Shown here: positions 16,730 to 25,466 of the stretch, in pieces | Layout of the letters: every line of letters begins with the position of its first letter | Numbering within the stretch: the first letter of the stretch is position 1 | Position numbers and translations under genes: made by a program | NCBI RefSeq assembly: GCF_001010415.1 | Contig: NZ_JPLE01000032.1 | Span: 62,001-126,000, forward strand | DNA: 64,000 nucleotides | Source: Xanthomonas pisi DSM 18956 | GTDB lineage: Bacteria > Pseudomonadota > Gammaproteobacteria > Xanthomonadales > Xanthomonadaceae | Reading direction: 5' to 3' | The notes under the pieces: model-generated | Database searches by the model: none | The model's input: the letters and a program-made list of their open reading frames with translations, nothing else | What the model was told of the DNA's origin: nothing

Positions 16730-17109
16730 GGCGGCGTCCTCGTTGGGTGTGAGGCCATGCTGCGCGCAATGGCCCTGCCAATCAGGTGCCGGAAGTCAAC
16801 AGTTGCAGGTGACAGTCGTCATGTCGCGCCGCTGCCGGGTGCGCATCGATCGTGAGGGGAAATCAAGGCGCACGCTGTGCAGGGCGAAGCGGCAATGGCC
16901 GCAGACGCTATTGCATCGACGGATGGCGCTGGATCAGCACGCGTCATTGAAGGCGTGAGGCTACGCACCGACCCTCATCCGCCCCTTCGGGGCATCTTCT
17001 CCCGAGGAGAGAAGGGGAGGGCAGCGACATGCAGCGGGACAGCCACCCCAGTCACCAGCACCGAAACACCGCTGTCGGCAATCCCCACTCCCGGCTCCCC
17101 GACCCCAGC
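16730..17109. other. 380-bp spacer between the twin small membrane genes, with hairpin repeat
   Basis: Contains the repeat at 16973-17020. No coding sequence is recognised between the two paralogous genes. Confidence 0.55.
16973..17020. repeat. Intergenic hairpin repeat (CCTCATCCGCCCCTTCGGGG type)
   Basis: Two nested hairpins: GCCCCTTCGGGGC, then CTTCTCCC/GGAGAGAAG-like arms. A similar layout is seen at 44134-44180 and, more distantly, at 489-680. Dispersed non-coding repeat. Confidence 0.65.
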
Positions 17110-17277
17110 CTACTTGCCGCGCCCGAACAGCATGCCGATGCCGCAGGCCACCAGCGCGGCCGGCCACCAGGTGGCGATCAGCTTGCCCAGGCTGAGATTG
17201 GTCCAGCCCAGGTTGTTGGCCAGAAACAACAGGCCGACCAGGATCAGGATCAGTGCGGCGACGACATTGGATTTCAT
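17110..17277 (-). CDS. Small membrane protein (LiaI/DUF5668-like), copy B
   Basis: 55 residues beginning MKSNVVAALILILVGLLFLA, with two predicted membrane segments and NNLGWTNLSLGKLIATWWPA in between. Paralogue of the protein at 16544-16729. The ATG at 17277 has no clear Shine-Dalgarno sequence, but the homology to copy A fixes the frame and the start region. It lies 28 bp downstream of the HIT gene on the same strand and may be its operon partner. Confidence 0.72.
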   Translation of the reverse strand: MKSNVVAALILILVGLLFLANNLGWTNLSLGKLIATWWPAALVACGIGMLFGRGK

Positions 17278-17305
17278 GCGAGAAGGCAGGTTGGCGAACG
17301 GGCGC

Positions 17306-17743
17306 CTATCGTAGCCGCTGCGCCCATGCCGCGACACGCTCCTGCCGTGCGTCGGCGGCAAACCGCTGCGCCGCGCCGCTGCCCCAGACCGGCCCCGGCC
17401 AGGCCGCATCGCCTGGATGACGGCCGACCAGATGCACATGCAGCTGCTGCACGATATTGCCCAGCGCACCGATATTGAGCTTGGTCACGGCAGGCTCCAC
17501 GCGCAGCAGCTGCGAGAGCTGGTTGATTTCGGCCAGCAACAGGCGCTGCTGGCCGCCGTCCAGATCGATCCATTCGCTGACATCGGCCACGCGCGGCACC
17601 AGCACCAGCCAGGGGAAGCGGGTGTCGTCCATCAGGCGCACCTGCGACAGCGGCCCGTCGGCGACGAACACGCTATCGGCCGCCAGCCGCGGATCCAGCT
17701 GGAAGTCGCCTCCTGCCGGCGCGCGGGAGGCCGGTGCGCTCAT
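17306..17743 (-). CDS. HIT-domain protein (nucleotidyl hydrolase family)
   Basis: 145 residues. The histidine-triad region reads NIVQQLHVHLVGRHPGD followed by AAWPGPVWG. The first triad position is Gln, which as I recall is usual for this bacterial Hint/Ap4A-hydrolase-like branch; the nucleophilic central His is kept. Substrates are likely adenylated or dinucleoside compounds, but this cannot be fixed from sequence. The ATG (17741-17743) overlaps the stop of the upstream dienelactone hydrolase gene by ATGA, suggesting coupled translation. Confidence 0.85.
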   Translation of the reverse strand: MSAPASRAPAGGDFQLDPRLAADSVFVADGPLSQVRLMDDTRFPWLVLVPRVADVSEWIDLDGGQQRLLLAEINQLSQLLRVEPAVTKLNIGALGNIVQQLHVHLVGRHPGDAAWPGPVWGSGAAQRFAADARQERVAAWAQRLR

Positions 17744-18402
17744 CCCAGATGCGCCTCGAAGAAGCCCAGGGTGCGTTCGAGCGCACGCTCGGCGCTGTCG
17801 GCGTCGTAGTGGGTGGGGTCGATGCTGCGGTTGAAGGCATGGCCGGTGGGATACACGAAGGTTTCCATCTGCGGCAGTTTCTCGCGGTGCGCCTGGATCG
17901 CTTCCGGCGGGATGCTGGCGTCCTGTTCGCCGAAGTGGAACATCACCGGCGCCTTGGGCGTTTCGTCCAGCAGCTGGGTGTTGCGGCCACCGTAATAGCT
18001 CACCGACGGCAGCCCAAGGCGGATGGCCGACAGCAGCGCCACCGAGCCGCCCCAGCAATACCCCACGGTGCCGACCTTGCCGGCGCGGGTCAGCAAGGTT
18101 GCGGCGGATTTGACCACCTCCACCGCGCGCTCCAGGCCCACCGCGTTGGCCAGCGCCAGGCCGCGTTGCACGCTTGGCTGGTCGTACGGCAGTTGCACGT
18201 CCTTTTCTTCCAGATCGAAGAAGGCCGGTGCCAGCACTTCATAGCCGCGTGCGGCGTAGTCGTCCGCAACCGCGCGGATATGTTCGTTGACGCCGAAGAT
18301 TTCCTGGATTACCACCAGGCCGCCGCGCGGGCTGGAGGCGGGGGTGGCGTGCCAGGCGGCAACCTGGCCGTCGGGGGTGTCGAGCGTGGTCCAGTGACCC
18401 AT
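17740..18402 (-). CDS. Dienelactone hydrolase family protein
   Basis: 220 residues, alpha/beta-hydrolase fold. The nucleophile elbow GYCWGG has Cys116 in place of Ser; Asp161 (GEQDASIP) and His188 (YPTGHAFNR) complete the Cys-Asp-His triad of dienelactone hydrolases. Glu34 in VIQEIFGV matches the glutamate that interacts with the cysteine in the resting enzyme. No signal peptide, so cytoplasmic. Chlorocatechol genes are absent nearby, so the physiological substrate is probably a different lactone or ester. It overlaps the HIT gene by 4 nt. Confidence 0.9.
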   Translation of the reverse strand: MGHWTTLDTPDGQVAAWHATPASSPRGGLVVIQEIFGVNEHIRAVADDYAARGYEVLAPAFFDLEEKDVQLPYDQPSVQRGLALANAVGLERAVEVVKSAATLLTRAGKVGTVGYCWGGSVALLSAIRLGLPSVSYYGGRNTQLLDETPKAPVMFHFGEQDASIPPEAIQAHREKLPQMETFVYPTGHAFNRSIDPTHYDADSAERALERTLGFFEAHLG

Positions 18403-18506
18403 GGGGATTCCTGATGTGCAGCGAGGGAGGTGCGCATTATCGACCGGACCGGCATCGCGAAAAGTGAGGGTTTCGCAAAGCCGGCCGGGCTGGAGAGGCC
18501 CGGCGG

Positions 18507-18536
18507 TTCAGAGCGCTGCCCGCACGCCGCTATAAT
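18507..18536 (+). promoter_or_regulatory. Candidate sigma-70 promoter of rimO
   Basis: A perfect TATAAT at 18531-18536 is preceded, 18 bp upstream, by TTCAGA (18507-18512; 4 of 6 match to TTGACA). It lies about 50 bp upstream of the rimO ATG. Sequence match only. Confidence 0.45.
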
Positions 18537-18585
18537 TGGCCTTGCCCAGGCCCCAGGCCGCTCCGTTTCCCAGGCTCCTGCTTCC

Positions 18586-19959
18586 ATGTCCCAGCTGAAC
18601 CCCAAAGTCGGCTTCGTCAGCCTTGGCTGCCCGAAGGCGCTCGTCGATTCCGAACGCATCCTCACCCAGCTACGCGTGGAGGGCTACGACATCGTGCCCA
18701 GCTACGACGCGGCCGACGTGGTGGTGGTGAACACCTGCGGCTTCATCGATTCGGCGGTGACCGAGTCGCTGGACGCGATCGGCGAGGCGATGAATGCCAA
18801 TGGCAAGGTGATCGTCACCGGCTGCCTGGGCAAGCGCCCGGAGCAGATCCGCGAGGCTTACCCGCAGGTGCTGGCGGTGTCCGGCCCGCAGGACTACCAG
18901 AGCGTGATGGAAGCGGTGCACGCCGCGCTGCCGCCGCGGCACGACCCGTTCGTGGATCTGGTGCCCGACTACGGCATCAAGCTGACCCCGCGCCATTACG
19001 CATACCTGAAGATCTCCGAAGGCTGCAACCACCGTTGCAGCTTCTGCATCATTCCCTCGATGCGTGGCGATCTGGCCTCGCGTCCGGTCGACGAGGTGCT
19101 GCGCGAAGCCGAACGCCTGGTCCGTGGCGGCGTCAAGGAACTGCTGGTGGTGTCGCAGGACACCTCGGCCTATGGCGTGGACCTGAAATACGCCGAGCGT
19201 CCCTGGCGCGACCGCATGTACCAGACCCGCATGAAGGCGTTGTGCGAAGGCCTGTCGGAGCTGGGCGTGTGGACGCGCCTGCATTACGTGTATCCGTATC
19301 CGCACGTGGACGATGTGATTCCGCTGATGGCCGAAGGCAAGCTGCTGCCGTACCTGGACATTCCGTTCCAGCACGCCAGCCCGCGCATCCTCAAGCTGAT
19401 GAAGCGGCCCGGTGCGGTGGAAAAGACCCTCGAGCGCGTGCAGCGCTGGAAGGCGATGTGCCCGGAGATCACGGTGCGCTCCACCTTCATCGTCGGCTTC
19501 CCCGGCGAGACCGATGCCGAGTTCGAATCGCTGCTGGATTTCCTGGATCAGGCCCAGCTCGATCGCGTCGGTGCGTTTGCCTATTCGCCGGTGGACGGCG
19601 CCAGCGCCAACGCGCTGCCGGACCCGGTGCCGGAAGAGGTGAAGCAGGAGCGTCTGGCGCGTTTCATGGCCAGGCAGGCGGAAATCTCCGCTGCGCGGCT
19701 GGAGGCCAAGATCGGCAGCGTGCAGCAATGCCTGGTCGACCTGGTCGAAGACGATATCGCTGTGGCCCGTTCGCGTGCGGACGCGCCGGAAATCGACGGC
19801 CTGGTGCATATCCAGAACGGCGGCGAGCTTGGGCTGAAGGTCGGCGACCTGATCGATGTGGGAATCACCGACAGCGACGAGCACGATCTGTTCGGCGACG
19901 CATTGCCGCCCACCGCTCCTGCCCAGCACGGACGCGCACTGAATCTGCAGATGGTGTAA
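18586..19959 (+). CDS. rimO: Ribosomal protein S12 methylthiotransferase
   Basis: 457 residues. It adds a methylthio group to the conserved aspartate of ribosomal protein S12. Domain order: MTTase N-terminal domain with three cluster cysteines (Cys15 in [12 protein letters not shown], Cys51, Cys80), a radical-SAM barrel with CNHRCSFC (Cys147, Cys151, Cys154), and a C-terminal TRAM domain. ALVDSE and the CxxxCxxC context separate RimO from MiaB. The start [14 protein letters not shown] fits the family; upstream in-frame codons precede the TATAAT promoter box and were excluded. Confidence 0.97.
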   Translation: MSQLNPKVGFVSLGCPKALVDSERILTQLRVEGYDIVPSYDAADVVVVNTCGFIDSAVTESLDAIGEAMNANGKVIVTGCLGKRPEQIREAYPQVLAVSGPQDYQSVMEAVHAALPPRHDPFVDLVPDYGIKLTPRHYAYLKISEGCNHRCSFCIIPSMRGDLASRPVDEVLREAERLVRGGVKELLVVSQDTSAYGVDLKYAERPWRDRMYQTRMKALCEGLSELGVWTRLHYVYPYPHVDDVIPLMAEGKLLPYLDIPFQHASPRILKLMKRPGAVEKTLERVQRWKAMCPEITVRSTFIVGFPGETDAEFESLLDFLDQAQLDRVGAFAYSPVDGASANALPDPVPEEVKQERLARFMARQAEISAARLEAKIGSVQQCLVDLVEDDIAVARSRADAPEIDGLVHIQNGGELGLKVGDLIDVGITDSDEHDLFGDALPPTAPAQHGRALNLQMV

Positions 19960-19987
19960 CCGGTCGCTGGTGCGTACACATGGTTGC

Positions 19988-20055
19988 GTAGGAGCGCACT
20001 TGTGCGCGATGGGGCCTTATCGATAACGCCCCATCGCGCACAAGTGCGCCCCTAC
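19988..20055. terminator. Large REP-type inverted repeat between convergent rimO and greB
   Basis: Two 27-nt arms, GTAGGAGCGCACTTGTGCGC (first 20 nt) and its complement at 20029-20055, pair with a single mismatch around a 14-nt loop. It starts 28 bp past the rimO stop and ends 29 bp before the greB stop. It could therefore shield or terminate both transcripts. It belongs to the GTAGGAGCG REP family of the window; there is no U-tract. Confidence 0.6.
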
Positions 20056-20084
20056 ACGCAGGTCAGCAGATTGCGATCACTCGC

Positions 20085-20591
20085 CTACTGAGTGGCGTAT
20101 TCCACCGACACCACCACAAAGGTGTGTTTGCCTGCCGGCAGTTGCGCTTCGAACTCGTCGTCCACGCGTTTTTTCAGCAGCGCGCGCGCCAGTGGCGAAT
20201 CGATGCTGATCCAGCCCAGGCCGGCATCGGTTTCGTCCGGGCCGACGATGCGATAGCGCAACAGCTCACCGCTATCGGCATCCTCCAGCTCCACCTGCGC
20301 ACCGAAAAACACCGCGTGCGGGTCGGTGGGCGCGGTATCCACCACGCGTAGCGCTTCCAGGCGTTTGCTGAGATAGCGCACACGCCGGTCGATCTCGCCA
20401 AGCTGCTTCTTGCGATAGGTGTACTCGGCATTTTCCGATCGATCACCCTCGGCGGCAGCGGCGGCGAGCGCGCGGACCACCTCCGGTCGACGCACCCGCC
20501 ACAGATCCTCCAGTTCGACCTTCAGACGGGTGTGACCCTCGGGCGTGATCAAGGCGGTGCTTTTTTCGGCGGGCGGGCGCCAGCGGCTCAT
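20085..20591 (-). CDS. greB: Transcription elongation factor GreB
   Basis: 168 residues. N-terminal coiled-coil domain with the tip acidic region and the family sequence [23 protein letters not shown], followed by a C-terminal FKBP-like domain (about residues 85-165; [10 protein letters not shown]). It stimulates RNA cleavage in backtracked RNA polymerase. [18 protein letters not shown] is GreA/GreB-specific, and the [19 protein letters not shown] helix favours GreB over GreA. The start at 20591 ([19 protein letters not shown]) matches the usual GreB N-terminus; longer frames upstream run into the divergent rhomboid gene. Confidence 0.95.
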   Translation of the reverse strand: MSRWRPPAEKSTALITPEGHTRLKVELEDLWRVRRPEVVRALAAAAAEGDRSENAEYTYRKKQLGEIDRRVRYLSKRLEALRVVDTAPTDPHAVFFGAQVELEDADSGELLRYRIVGPDETDAGLGWISIDSPLARALLKKRVDDEFEAQLPAGKHTFVVVSVEYATQ

Positions 20592-20702
20592 GGACAGGCT
20601 TGTGGGGCGAGGAGTGGGGCGCGATCCTAGCGCGCATGCTCCACTTGCGCATCTGTCGCCGCACGGCGAAGCTTTGCGCCATTCTCGGACACGGACGTCG
20701 TC

Positions 20703-22169
20703 ATGTTGCTCATGCCGCTGCACAAGCCCTGGTCGCGCCACAACATCCCGTGGGTGACCCTGCTGCTGGTACTGATCAATGTCGTCGTCTATCTTGGCTA
20801 TCAGCGCAGGGACGACGACCTGGTCGACAACGCCGTGCACTACTACGTCGAGTCCGGGCTGGGTACGCTGGAAGCGCAGGCCCACGCACGCTACCTGGCG
20901 CAGACCGCCGACCCCAAACGACGCGCCGCGCGGCAGGGCAAGCTGGACAGCGTGTCGGCGCCGCAGCGCACTGCGTACCTGGCGCATCTGACGATGCACG
21001 ATGTGGCCTTCGCGCAAGCCTTGCGCGAAGGCACGCTGTTCGAGGACGAAGAGCAGATGCGTCAATGGCGCGGCCTGCGTGCGCCCTACGATGCCCGCCT
21101 GTCCCAGGTGTTCACGCTGCGTCATCTGCAACGCAGTTCGGAGTGGTCGCCGGCACGCATGCTCACCGCCACCTTCCTGCATGGCGACTTCGATCATCTG
21201 TTCGGCAACATGGTGTTTCTATTGGCGCTGGGGACCTTGCTGGAAGGGGCGATCGGCAGCGGCTGGTTCCTGCTGCTGTATCTGCTGGGCGGGTTTGGTG
21301 CCAGCGCAGCCAGTTTGTGGTGGCGCTGGGGCGAGCCCGGCGGCGGCTTGGGCGCGTCTGGCGCCATCGCCGCATTGATGGGGGCGTTCTGCGTGGTGTG
21401 GGGCCGCCGTCGGGTGCGGTTTTTCTACTGGTTTTTTGTGGTCTTCAACTACGTGCGCGGGCCGGCGATCCTGTTGCTGCCACTGTGGCTGGGCTGGGAG
21501 CTTTACAGCCTGCTGGGGAGCGATAACGGCGGTGTCGCGTTCGAAGCGCATGCCGGCGGATTGATCAGCGGTGCGCTGCTCGGCGCATTGCTGGTGGCGG
21601 TGCGGCAGACCCGCCCGGCCTTCATGGACGAGCAAGATGCCGCACAGCGCGACGACCGTTGGGAACGCGCGCAGCGCCATCTGGGTCGCATGGAAAACCA
21701 GGAGGCCGAACGCCTGCTGGCCGAGCTGGCCAGCGAGCAGCCATATAGCCAGGACGTCGCGCTGGCCCGTTACCGCGTTGCGCGTAACGCCGGGCGCACG
21801 CAGGACGCCATGCGCCATGCGCAGACGCTGTTGCACCTGCCCAGCCATCACGCGCAACAGACGCGCGTGCAGTTGGGCGTGGCAGCAGAACTGAGCAAGG
21901 ACAAGATCGCCGTTGGGCTGCCGGCACGCATGGCTCTGGTCGACGCGTGCCTGCGCAACGGGCTGCTGGCCGATGCCGAACGGTTATTGAAGGAGTGCGA
22001 CATCGATGCGCCACGCGCCGAGCTGGCCCAGCACTGGTTTGTGCTGGCGCTGCGGCATGGCGAATTGCAGGCCGGCGAACAGCGCACGCGGTTGCTGCAG
22101 CTGGTGCGCGATCAATTTCCGGAGCAGGGCCAGGCGGCGAAGGCCCGTTTCCTGCTTGAGAATGGTTGA
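20703..22169 (+). CDS. Rhomboid intramembrane serine protease with C-terminal TPR-like region
   Basis: 488 residues. The N-terminal helix (about 18-32) is followed by a soluble insertion (~35-145) and the rhomboid core. The active-site elements are intact: [10 protein letters not shown] (His160, His165, Asn169), GASG (Ser219) and AHAGG (His283). After the last membrane helix the ~170-residue C-terminal region (about 318-488) is helical with TPR-like spacing, for example [20 protein letters not shown]. Predicted inner-membrane protease; substrates unknown. It is divergent from greB with 111 bp between. Contrast with the altered rhomboid at 1229-1930. Confidence 0.92.
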   Translation: MLLMPLHKPWSRHNIPWVTLLLVLINVVVYLGYQRRDDDLVDNAVHYYVESGLGTLEAQAHARYLAQTADPKRRAARQGKLDSVSAPQRTAYLAHLTMHDVAFAQALREGTLFEDEEQMRQWRGLRAPYDARLSQVFTLRHLQRSSEWSPARMLTATFLHGDFDHLFGNMVFLLALGTLLEGAIGSGWFLLLYLLGGFGASAASLWWRWGEPGGGLGASGAIAALMGAFCVVWGRRRVRFFYWFFVVFNYVRGPAILLLPLWLGWELYSLLGSDNGGVAFEAHAGGLISGALLGALLVAVRQTRPAFMDEQDAAQRDDRWERAQRHLGRMENQEAERLLAELASEQPYSQDVALARYRVARNAGRTQDAMRHAQTLLHLPSHHAQQTRVQLGVAAELSKDKIAVGLPARMALVDACLRNGLLADAERLLKECDIDAPRAELAQHWFVLALRHGELQAGEQRTRLLQLVRDQFPEQGQAAKARFLLENG

Positions 22170-22409
22170 CGCGGCTGCGCGTTCGACCAGATTCCGGGCA
22201 TCAACGGCACCGGTTTGAAGCCGCATCAGAAGCGGCTGCGAAACCTGGCGAGCGGTCGTCGTTGCGCTTGGAGGGCGCGCTCGGCATCTCACTGCATGCC
22301 GGTGGCAGTGCCGACGGTGTCCGCCGTGCGGCTGTACAGGCGGTTCATGCAGCGCGTTGAGACGTTCTGCGTGCGGTTCGCGACCGCACGCGGCGGTGTT
22401 TGGGATGCG

Positions 22410-23684
22410 CTAGGCCGGTTGGATCGCAACCGCCCGTAACGCCGCATCCAGCTTTGCCCGTTGTGCGTCGTTGTCGCAGCGATCCGCGGCGTTTTGCAGG
22501 ATGGCGCGGGCCTGCGCATCGCGGCCGAAACGCTCGGCCAGCATCAGGCCTGCATCCAGCGACCAGCTCGGCAGCATCGGATCGCGTGGCCAGCCCGCGA
22601 TGGCGGCCAGCAGCCCATCGGTCGCAAGCTGAAACTGCCCGGCCATCTTGGCGCGTTCGGCGAGCAGGGTGGCGTGTTCGGGCAGCAGCGGGGTAAAGGC
22701 GGGATCGCTGTCCAGTGCTTCGCGCTGCAGCGCGAGCGCACGACGCTCCTGCTTCTCCTGCAGCAAGCGGTTGATGTATTGCCGGGTGTGCTCGCGCAGC
22801 TCGTCGTTGCGATGGTGCTGGCGCAGCAGGCGTTGATACAGCTCGTGCACCGCCAGGCTCACCGCGCGCGAGCGTACCGCGCCGCGCAGGGCCTTGAACG
22901 CCTCGTCGGAATGGCCGTCGCGCACGTACTGTTCGGCCTCGTCGAGCAGGCGCTGGTCCGGGTCGATGCGTTCGTGCGCAGCCCCGCCGCTGGGCACGTA
23001 GCCCAGCTCTTCGTGGTACTGGTACACCAGATATCCCAGCAGATGAAAACTGGCGAACAGGGTCCAGATCGAGGTCATCATCACCGCCGCCTCGCGCACC
23101 AGCGGCGGGAGGTACTTCAGCGCGACGAACACCGCGGCCGTGCCGCTGCCCTGGATCACGTACAGCAGGCCGTAGGCGGCCAGATACGGCCAGCCGATCC
23201 GCAGCGCCATGTCGATGGACACCGCCGGGTTGAGCGCGCGGCGCAGGCTGCCGTCGATGGCCAGCGAGATCAGCATGCCGGGCAGCAGCAACATGGTGCC
23301 CAGGTAGGCGATGGTCAGCCCGAAGGGGCCTGCGATCCCGGCGGCGACGCCGATCACGATGCCCAATGCGATGGCCAGCAGGATCAGGCGCAGCACCGCG
23401 CTGTCGAAGCTGTCGTAGCCGAGCCGGGGCGCATCGGCCTGGCCATCGGCGGTATGCCGCAGGATGTCGAAGGCATAGGTGTAGGTCGCCATGCCCAGCA
23501 CGCCCATGACCACCAGTTTGAGGATGCCCGGCAACACCAGCAACGCACTGCACAGGGTCAGCGCGATCAGCGCATACAGCGCCGAGCCGCGTAGCGGATA
23601 GGTGGCGATCGCCGGAATGCGGGTCCAGAACGCTGCAGGCGCAGCCTGCGCGGCAGCCTTGCGTGCGCGAAAACGGTCTTCCAT
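22410..23684 (-). CDS. Uncharacterised multi-pass membrane protein with helical C-terminal domain
   Basis: 424 residues. The ATG at 23684 gives MEDRFRARKAAAQ. There are several hydrophobic segments between about residues 35 and 245: ALYALIALTLCSALLVLPGI, LILLAIALGIVIGVAAGIAG, TIAYLGTMLLLPGMLISLAI and a region around SIWTLFASFHLLGYLVY. A charged alpha-helical C-terminal half (about 260-424) follows, with TPR-like heptads such as LYQRLLRQHHRNDELREHTRQY. The membrane part recalls DUF4013-type proteins, but I do not recognise the family with confidence. It stands alone, convergent with the rhomboid gene. Confidence 0.75.
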   Translation of the reverse strand: MEDRFRARKAAAQAAPAAFWTRIPAIATYPLRGSALYALIALTLCSALLVLPGILKLVVMGVLGMATYTYAFDILRHTADGQADAPRLGYDSFDSAVLRLILLAIALGIVIGVAAGIAGPFGLTIAYLGTMLLLPGMLISLAIDGSLRRALNPAVSIDMALRIGWPYLAAYGLLYVIQGSGTAAVFVALKYLPPLVREAAVMMTSIWTLFASFHLLGYLVYQYHEELGYVPSGGAAHERIDPDQRLLDEAEQYVRDGHSDEAFKALRGAVRSRAVSLAVHELYQRLLRQHHRNDELREHTRQYINRLLQEKQERRALALQREALDSDPAFTPLLPEHATLLAERAKMAGQFQLATDGLLAAIAGWPRDPMLPSWSLDAGLMLAERFGRDAQARAILQNAADRCDNDAQRAKLDAALRAVAIQPA

Positions 23685-24119
23685 GACGCTCCCCAGGCGT
23701 GTGATGTGAAGGGATTGTGAGGCGACGCGCGACCGGGCGCAATTGCGGCATCGCGTCTGGCACGTCGAGGTCCGGTCGAGTGGGGTCGGGGCGCCCGCCT
23801 GTGGCCCGGCGGCTGCCCTGCGCGCCGCGGTGGACGGCGTGACGCAGGCAGCTGGCGGAGGCGGGACTGCCCAGTCGACCGTACCAAGGCGCGCCGATGG
23901 TGCTGGCACCCGCAGTGCTCGCGACGATTGCGATCATCGAGATCATTGCAACCGGCGGGCCGTGGCCATCATGCCCATCGGCCGTGCATGGACTTCTGCA
24001 CAGAACCTGTGGTCCGCTACCTGTCCGCCGCCCGCCATGTGGCGACGTTGCTGCAGGCGGCATGCGCTTGCGTGCAATCGCGAAGGTGCGGCCCGTCCCC
24101 TTATTGCAAGGAATCTCGC
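23685..24119. other. 435-bp intergenic region
   Basis: Lies between the divergent membrane-protein and NUDIX genes. Open frames are low-complexity and unconvincing. It ends in AAGGA, the ribosome-binding site that selects the TTG start of the NUDIX gene. Confidence 0.5.
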
Positions 24120-24719
24120 TTGAATCCATCCGTCGCCGACACCCCGCAGGTTCGCATTCGCAGCATCGATGTGCTGTCGGACAACTGGTATGTGCTACGC
24201 AAGGTCACCTTCGACTTTCAACGCAAGGACGGCCGCTGGCAGACGTTGTCGCGCGAGGCGTATGACCGCGGCAATGGCGCCACCATCCTGCTCTACAGCC
24301 GCGCCAGGCAGACGGTGATGCTGACCCGGCAATTCCGCCTGCCGACGCTGCTCAATGGCAATCCGGATGGCATGTTGATCGAAGCCTGCGCCGGCCTGCT
24401 CGACCAGGACGATGCGCTGACCTGCATCCGCAAGGAAACCGAAGAAGAGACCGGCTACCGCATCGACAACGTGCGCAAGGTGTTCGAGGCCTTCATGAGC
24501 CCCGGCTCTGTCACCGAACGCCTGTACTTCTTCGTCGGCGAGTATTTCGACGGCGACAAGGTGAGTGCCGGCGGCGGGGTCGAAGAAGATGGCGAAGAGA
24601 TCGAGGTGCTGGAACTGTCGCTTGACGCAGCGCTGGCGATGGTTGCGTCCGGCGAAATTGCCGATGCCAAGACCATCATGTTGTTGCAGTACGCCAGGTT
24701 GCATGGCGTGCTGGAATGA
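24120..24719 (+). CDS. nudK: NUDIX hydrolase, NudK-like (GDP-mannose pyrophosphatase family)
   Basis: 199 residues from a TTG start at 24120, chosen because AAGGA lies 7 nt upstream and homology begins shortly after. Longer ATG-initiated frames translate non-conserved sequence. The NUDIX box is CAGLLDQDDALTCIRKETEE followed by ETGYRI, with the metal-binding Glu cluster present. The preceding RQFRLPTLLNG and following EAFMSPGSVTERLYFFVGEY are characteristic of the NudK/ADP-ribose pyrophosphatase clade. It probably hydrolyses GDP-mannose or related sugar nucleotides. Symbol inferred by resemblance only. Confidence 0.85.
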   Translation: MNPSVADTPQVRIRSIDVLSDNWYVLRKVTFDFQRKDGRWQTLSREAYDRGNGATILLYSRARQTVMLTRQFRLPTLLNGNPDGMLIEACAGLLDQDDALTCIRKETEEETGYRIDNVRKVFEAFMSPGSVTERLYFFVGEYFDGDKVSAGGGVEEDGEEIEVLELSLDAALAMVASGEIADAKTIMLLQYARLHGVLE

Positions 24720-24777
24720 CGTGCCACGTTGCTCATCGCATCGGCATTGCCTTGTCGCGTGATGGCATGGCTGACGT

Positions 24778-25434
24778 TTAGCGGACGCGTTTCAACACTT
24801 TGTCGCGGTGTTCCGGCCAATCGCCGCTGTGGCAGTTCTGCCCATCCTGTGCAAGTTCATAGCCTGCTCGGTGGCCTTTCGACGTGCCCGCTGGGTTGAT
24901 CCGAAATCCATACAGGTTGGGGTTGAGCGAGAGATCGGACACATCCTCGCGCGACAGGATCAGGCACTCGTCTCCCATCATGTCGAGCCACCACGGCCCG
25001 CGTTCGGTGAGGGTGGCTGCGCGACCTTGGGCTTGGCCAGTGATGCACGTTGTCTTGAGCGTATACCGGCGGCTGTCCTTGTTGGCTTTTGCCGCCTCCA
25101 GCCAGAGCTCGGCGCGAACGGATTGACACTGCCTGTTATCCGGGTGCAGCTTGCCGACATAGTGGCCGGCAAGCAGGTGTTGCCGGCTCAATGGCCAGTC
25201 GGTGAGGGCATCGTCTTGACTTGCTCTCTTCTCAGCCTGCGCCGGGCTGGCGCCGCTGACGAACAGGATCAACAACACGGAACGAGCGATGGTCCGGTGC
25301 GCGTGCGCAATCCGCAGGAACCGGCGCGCACGATTGCGATCTGTCGATTCGGTGTGCCTGCCGCGCCCGTCCGACAAGCGCGCAGTCGCTTGGTTGGCGG
25401 CTTCAAGCGCGGCGGCAGCTGCATCTCCCTGCAT
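24778..25434 (-). CDS. Hypothetical secreted protein
   Basis: 218 residues in the open frame, no family recognised. A signal-peptide-like stretch (ARSVLLILFVSGASPAQAEK) sits about 50 residues in, so the ATG at 25434 may be too far upstream or the N-terminus unusual. No internal ATG, GTG or TTG gives a cleaner start. The mature part has four cysteines (DNRQCQS, KTTCIT, GDECLIL, GQNCHSG), which could form two disulfides, and a WWLDMMGDECLIL segment. It is 32 bp downstream of the HerA-like gene on the same strand. Confidence 0.55.
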   Translation of the reverse strand: MQGDAAAAALEAANQATARLSDGRGRHTESTDRNRARRFLRIAHAHRTIARSVLLILFVSGASPAQAEKRASQDDALTDWPLSRQHLLAGHYVGKLHPDNRQCQSVRAELWLEAAKANKDSRRYTLKTTCITGQAQGRAATLTERGPWWLDMMGDECLILSREDVSDLSLNPNLYGFRINPAGTSKGHRAGYELAQDGQNCHSGDWPEHRDKVLKRVR

Positions 25435-25466
25435 GTTGTGGCTCCCGTCTCTGGGTGACGCTGTAC

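Noticed and set aside
17306-17743. Loss of the first triad histidine in the HIT protein
   Set aside because: Gln at this position with AAWPGPVWG downstream is, as far as I recall, normal for this bacterial branch, so it was not treated as inactivation.
23743-24123. A 126-codon plus-strand frame upstream of the NUDIX gene
   Set aside because: Low-complexity, and it overlaps the well-supported AAGGA/TTG start of the NUDIX gene.
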